Positions 59,341-64,000 of a stretch of DNA of 64,000 nt are shown here, piece after piece. The notes under the pieces were generated by a model. That model worked only from the letters and a program-made list of their open reading frames with translations, was not told the DNA's origin and ran no database searches. Numbering within the stretch: position 1 is the first letter of the stretch; each line of letters begins with the position of its first letter. The stretch spans positions 12,145,243-12,209,242 of the forward strand of contig JAJKFL010000013.1 in NCBI GenBank assembly GCA_021186555.1, given 5' to 3'. The translations under genes were made by a program, and so were the position numbers. This stretch comes from Reticulitermes speratus (lineage: Eukaryota; Arthropoda; Insecta; Blattodea; Rhinotermitidae).

Positions 59341-59600
59341 TTAACCCTTTAAACACGTAAATTAACATAAATTATGTTTAAAGATTCAGTTCGTATCGCG
59401 CAGTAAACACAATCCGTCTCGATTACAAAAATCGATCACATATACTGTAAAGCAAAATAATCGCTGTTTGTTCTGAGATCCATAAAATTCACAGAAATGC
59501 ACTCTGTGGGCAGAATGTAGTATTGCTGAATGTTAAACGTGATGATTACTCTATGTACCACCAAGTTTAACATCAAAAATTCCACACTCTGCCCGCAGAG
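59341..59600 (+). mobile_element. piggyBac-like MITE, right end inverted
   Basis: TTAACCCTTTAAACACG starts it. After GCAGAATGTAGTATTGCTGAATG...TTAAACGTGATG, the last part (ACCACCAAGTTTAACATC...CTGCCCGCAGAG) is an inverted repeat of the preceding segment, giving a large hairpin. Confidence 0.55.
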
Positions 59601-59604
59601 TATC

Positions 59605-59780
59605 AAATACACAGGCTGGGAAGAAGTGGACTGGATTAATCCAGTTCAGAGCAGAAACATGTAGCAGGCTCTTGTGAACACGGTAATGAACCTTTGGGTT
59701 CCAGAAAACATGAGGAATTTCTTTAATAGCTGAGGAACTATTAGCTTCTCAAGAAGGCTCTGCTCCCTGCAGTTAGTTAT
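59605..59780 (+). mobile_element. Degenerate RTE-like LINE 3' end
   Basis: Coding relic around GGACTGGATTAATCCAGTTC, then CACGGTAATGAACCTTTGGG and the common 3'UTR with CTTCTCAAGAAGGCTCTGCTCC and GTTAGTTATG tail. Confidence 0.75.
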
Positions 59781-60808
59781 GTATTGTGATAATGACACGC
59801 AAGACAGCCACACTCCGAATGGCCGCCGACACTTCTGCATACTACAAATGTTTCCTTGTTAATGTAATCCACATTTGCAGTTTCGCCATCCATAAAATTT
59901 TACGGCATCGAAAGGGAACATCGGCGTGACGATCCGAAACGCTTTGACTCAGTGGACGTACTGTCTATCTAATTAACATTTCAGAAAAATTACTGTTCTA
60001 ACGCGCATTCGGACAATTCCATAAAAACTTCATCTAGGTAATAAAAGTCGTGATTGAAGAAGAAACATAGAAACATGTGGTTTTGGGCGGGTCCTTCTAC
60101 AGATGGTAACTGAGACACATAAACGTGCCTCACAGGGAGCCACAAGGCTCTGCCTCGACTTGTGAACTGTCGCACAGGAACTAGTTCCAATGCGCACATT
60201 CCGGCTCCTCCACTCCCTGTAGAAGCTTGCATAAACTACAAACGAATCGTTATATAACTCAGTTAACCGTCAGTTATTAATAATTCCTTGTAGTACACGT
60301 ATTTACTACTTATAGTCTGTCACAAAAACATCAGGTTTAACATAACATCGCGATTGTAATTTTGATAGGTTTTCTTAATTCTCAGGACGGTTCTTTGGCT
60401 TTCCCTTCCACATCAAAGCACAAAATTAGTCTCAGTATCATTTTAGTAAGCAAGCGGACCCAACCACGACACAGTTATCGCTTTTAGATACACAGACCCA
60501 CTCACATTCATCTGTTTCTGTTGTTTCATACTGCGCCCTACTTATCAACTCTTTTAGCTTTATACGCATCCTTCGTATGTCCACCCTTTATTTCTTATAT
60601 TTTCTATCCTTCCTCTACCTTGTAACATCTTTAACCTCTTCCTTGTGGTCTTCATTTTCCTTCCTTCATTCCTTTATGTACTTTTCCCCGTTCTTCTTTT
60701 CTCGCCTGCTCTCATCAACTGTTTGTTTACTTCTTCTTCTACTACATTCATTCAAAACTTCATTGTTCCTTCCTTTTTCCTACTTTTATCCTATCCTATC
60801 CTTCTTAC

Positions 60809-61083
60809 GTGGGCCGGGATAGCGTAGTCAGTATAGCGACTCGCTACGGGCTGGAGGGTCCCGGGATCGAATCCTGGTGATGGCGAGATTTTCATGATTT
60901 ATCCAGAACGGCCCTGGGGCCCACCCAGCCCCCGTACAATGGGTACCGGGTCATTCCCGGAGGTAAAGCGGCCGGGGCGCGGCGTTGACCACCTACCCCA
61001 ATCCAGCACCGAGGTTAAAGACAGGATAAAGCTTATATTTCTACTTCCCCTCTGGGCCTTCACGGTCTGTTGTAGGGTGAACT
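60809..61083 (+). mobile_element. Complete tRNA-derived SINE with target duplication
   Basis: Flanks TATCCTTCTTAC and TATCCTCCTTAC (60797-60808 and 61084-61095) match at 11 of 12. Head GGGCCGGGATAGCGTAGTCAG, B box GGGATCGAATCCTGG, body GGCCCTGGGGCCCACCCAGC and end CTCTGGGCCTTCACGGTC. Same family as 47336-47608. Confidence 0.88.
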
Positions 61084-61354
61084 TATCCTCCTTACACATT
61101 CTTTCCTTATTCATCCTTCAATTTTCTTTCACACCCTGTTCTTTTAATGCTCTTTCATTATACATGTTGCCGTTTTCATTGGGCCCTTCCAATTGTATTT
61201 AGTGACTTATGTCCCTTACATCCGTTGTCACACGCTGCACAGCGCAGCTGGAACTCACACAGATCTATGGCGGTTTTAGTACACAACTACGTGCACAAGG
61301 GACCGGCCTCTTGTTTTTATACTTTACTTTACTTGATAAAAGTAAAGAAGTAAA

Positions 61355-61388
61355 GTGTGTGGTGTGTGTGTGTGTGTGTGTGTGTGTG
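61355..61388. repeat. (GT)n microsatellite
   Basis: About 16 GT units with one interruption. Confidence 0.95.
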
Positions 61389-61889
61389 GTTCCCACCCGC
61401 CATATTACTCGTAAGTTGCTGACAGATTTTTACGAAACTTTATACGTACGTTAAGCCAAGGAAATAGATCGTGACTTCGTACTATTCTTTTTCCTACAAT
61501 CAGTAATGACATGGCGGAAGTGGAAAATTTTAAGGCGGGACCGTCACTAGTCCTAAAATGGTAATATGGCATGAAAAATATGCAACCTCCTTTACAGAAA
61601 ACTGCAAAACTTCGGCCACGCAAATATTTTCTTTAGTTTTTGACCTGATGATGATAACAAATGAGCCCCTGGAAAGAGGCAAGTGAAATTTGGAAGGAAG
61701 AAATATCATAAACATACCTAAACATTATAAACTGAACAGTGTTTGAAATTCAACAGTTATAAACACAGCGACGATGTGGTATTTTAACGTTACATCCGGC
61801 AAATTAGTGAGCACATACATAATCTGCACTTATGTCCATAATAAGTTCTTCGTGAAACAACACTAATCATACTAACAAATGTGAAGAAA

Positions 61890-62100
61890 AGAGCCGTGAT
61901 AGCGTAGGCGGCACAGCGGACTAGACTCGCGGTCGGGACCACCCAGTCTCCTAGTAAAAGGATAATGGGTGGTCTTTCCTCGAGCTAAAGCGGCCGAGGC
62001 CTGAAGCTGACCCATCACCTCAATCTAGTGCCAAGGTTCAGAATAAGTGGAACTACGCCTCCAATGCATTCATGGTACGCACAGGGAGAACTTCACCTTC
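61890..62100 (+). mobile_element. Internally deleted tRNA-derived SINE
   Basis: Head GAGCCGTGATAGCGTAGGCGG is joined directly to ACCACCCAGTCTCCTA, so the B-box part is missing. Body CAATCTAGTGCCAAGGTTCAG and end GCACAGGGAGAACTTCACC as in 52357-52655. Confidence 0.65.
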
Positions 62101-62415
62101 ATTATTTAGAACTAGAAACGGATGCAGTAGAGAAGTAGGCTTTGAGATCTGCTCGGAAGTGCTTGTGTTTTCGTCCCGTCAGACGTAGGCAGGAATGTCT
62201 TTCTTTCCCCTTTCTAAATGCCTGTGGAATGTTGACAGTGTCACAACAGAGTGGTCGCGTGGGACGCAGTGACAGGTAAGTAGCAAGTCGCGCCTCGCGT
62301 CATCGAAGATATTTTGAAAGGCCTCAGTCAGTGTAGCCGAGCACCAGCACACAGTGACGACGCAAGTGATGCCTAGCAAGCGTCACTTGAAACTGATCTG
62401 CTCTTCAAGTGTTCC

Positions 62416-62645
62416 TTAACCCCTTAAAGCCCAGTGGTTACTTTATGTACCACCAGGTTTAACATTAAAAATCCTACATTTTACTCACAAATGGCATTTG
62501 TATGTTCTGAATTTTAGAAAAAACAGCAAATATTTCTCTATACAGCACTAACTCCCTGGTTTTTATAACCGAGATGGCGTGTGTTTACCGTGCGGTACGA
62601 ACTGGGTCTTTAAATGTAACTGACGTTAACATTCGTCTCAAACAG
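62416..62645 (-). mobile_element. piggyBac-like MITE, minus orientation
   Basis: TTAACCCCTTAAAGCCCAGTGG at 62416 is the family's terminal sequence. The body reads TGTACCACCAGGTTTAACAT and TTTACCGTGCGGTACGAA in reverse sense. The other end near 62645 is eroded. Confidence 0.6.
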
Positions 62646-64000
62646 TTTATGTGACTTTGATATCACTTTACAATTCCCAAATATTTGAAATTGTCCATAT
62701 TTTAGAAAGATATATTTATGCTATTAATATAGCCTTTTCTCAATTACAGTTACAAGACACGAATATCGCCCCTCTGAGTTTACTTCTAAAAAACTTCTTA
62801 GTGTCGAGCTTTTTTCTCTGGACATAGCATTTATTTTGTTTCGCATTACTCCTAGAAGAAACATCCATTATTTTCCGAAAAAGTATCTTTTTCCATTGAG
62901 ACAGTGCTTTAACTATTAACACGCAACTGAGTTTTTAAATATTATTTACGCGAATCTGAAACGATTCTTTTTTTTTTCACTTCACGGCGCAAGGAAGGTA
63001 CATCATGCATGAAAACGCTAAATGCTGTCAGGTTACAACAGCTCTGAGAACGTTCACTGTTTGTTTTAGAAGACCTTATAACAGCATGCACGCCTACCTT
63101 AACTTCCAAACCCAACAGGTATCAATTACCTACCTTACCGGACCTTGGTTAAAGGAAAACTACCATCACTGAAACCCAGTGTACTTATTGTTATAGAAAG
63201 ATTACAGGCTTTGGTTAACCTGTTATGCAAACGTCACTTATTCCTCTAATGCTGCATTATTTTCTGATCATTATAACTTGTCATGGGGCTGAACTATCAA
63301 ATTATATTACAGCGGACAGAAAGGAACTGTAATTTAATTTTTAAGTGTAAAATTGTCGTCACTGTCGTTTATCAGGGCAAAAGGCCAGAATATTGGTAAG
63401 AGGTGCTGAGAAATTATGACGTTAGACAATAATGCTCAACACGGCACAGCATATCACGTTTGTCTTCATTATGTGACTTCTACTATGAAGATGGGTGCAG
63501 TATGCCCCTCCGAAAAGTTATTATCTGCCTACCCGTCTCCACGGAGTCACAACCTAGACGACTCCTAGCCTGATGATGAATGTTGTATATCCCTCCGTAA
63601 TAATGGTAACAGCCTACCGGACTACACTGTGTCACGAGACAGTAAGATCGCTTTTCTAATCTTACTTATCGGGCGTTTAATATATATCGCACGGTTGTTG
63701 TAAAGACGTGACCTACTGTGACTGCGTCTGTGACACCTGACGTCTTGTGAGATTTTACGTTCTCAGGTCTTCCGAGATATCACGCCGTGTCGACTCGTAA
63801 ACAGTCACCGACACTTCGAGGGATTGTAGTGCCGTCATCTTCAGGGCCAAGCAGTCCAAGACGATTTACTGTGTACCAGTCGTATGTAGTGATATGCCAG
63901 AAGAACTGAATCTTCATCTAACGTCTACCTACTCTTCTCTGCCGGATTAGACAGTTGGCCTGCTTCGATTCAGTACAGATTCTGAAACAGTCCCTTCGTT
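62646..64000. other. Gene-poor window end
   Basis: Short unsupported ORFs only. A loose two-fold repeat lies at about 63484-63650 (GAAGATGGGTGCAGTATGCC...CCTACC and GATGATGAATGTTGTATATCC...CCTACC), similar in style to the fragment at 38593. Confidence 0.45.

Noticed and set aside
60577..60827. Leu/Phe/Ser-rich ORFs like membrane proteins
   Set aside because: Pyrimidine-rich low-complexity sequence open in two frames; no homologous copy or splice context.

Overview
This window looks like insect nuclear DNA: A+T-rich, intron-containing genes, TATA-box promoters, AATAAA poly(A) signals, and a dense mix of LINE, SINE and DNA-transposon relics. The gene products are insect-type (arthropod) defensins. 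The RTE-like LINE and the tRNA-derived SINEs resemble repeats I associate with cockroach and termite genomes, so a blattodean is my best guess. The species cannot be fixed from the sequence alone.

Positions 1-33250 hold a head-to-tail array of four two-exon defensin genes, all on the + strand. They are A (5161-8044), B (15980-18090), C (23035-25150) and D (30108-32222). Exon 1 encodes the signal peptide and start of the pro-region. A phase-1 intron of 1.9-2.7 kb follows, and exon 2 encodes the rest of the pro-region and the six-cysteine mature peptide. A, B and D are intact; C carries a 1-bp insertion that stops the protein just before the first conserved cysteine. A 95-bp core promoter/5'UTR block precedes every ATG without indels. 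B, C and D sit in tandem units of about 7.06 kb that also carry an old RTE-like LINE. A second block (1-2628 and 11246-13870) is a recent duplication flanking A and B. Near-identical and strongly diverged segments therefore alternate along the array, as expected from repeated unequal crossing-over or gene conversion. Between B and D, exon 2 has changed mostly at replacement positions while the adjacent 3'UTR has barely changed.

From 33251 to 64000 I see no convincing protein-coding gene. The region is a mosaic of mobile-element relics: RTE-like LINE 3' ends (one with a clear 13-bp target duplication), at least two tRNA-derived SINE families plus a third SINE type, hAT-, piggyBac- and Tc1/mariner-like non-autonomous elements, a 65-bp minisatellite and simple repeats.

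The most unusual non-coding features are two small (322 and 336 bp) fold-back elements, one downstream of gene A and one downstream of gene D. Each is bounded by a 13-15 bp target duplication and each contains a hammerhead-ribozyme-like core, as known from Penelope-like retroelements. They may be non-autonomous ribozyme-bearing retroelements.
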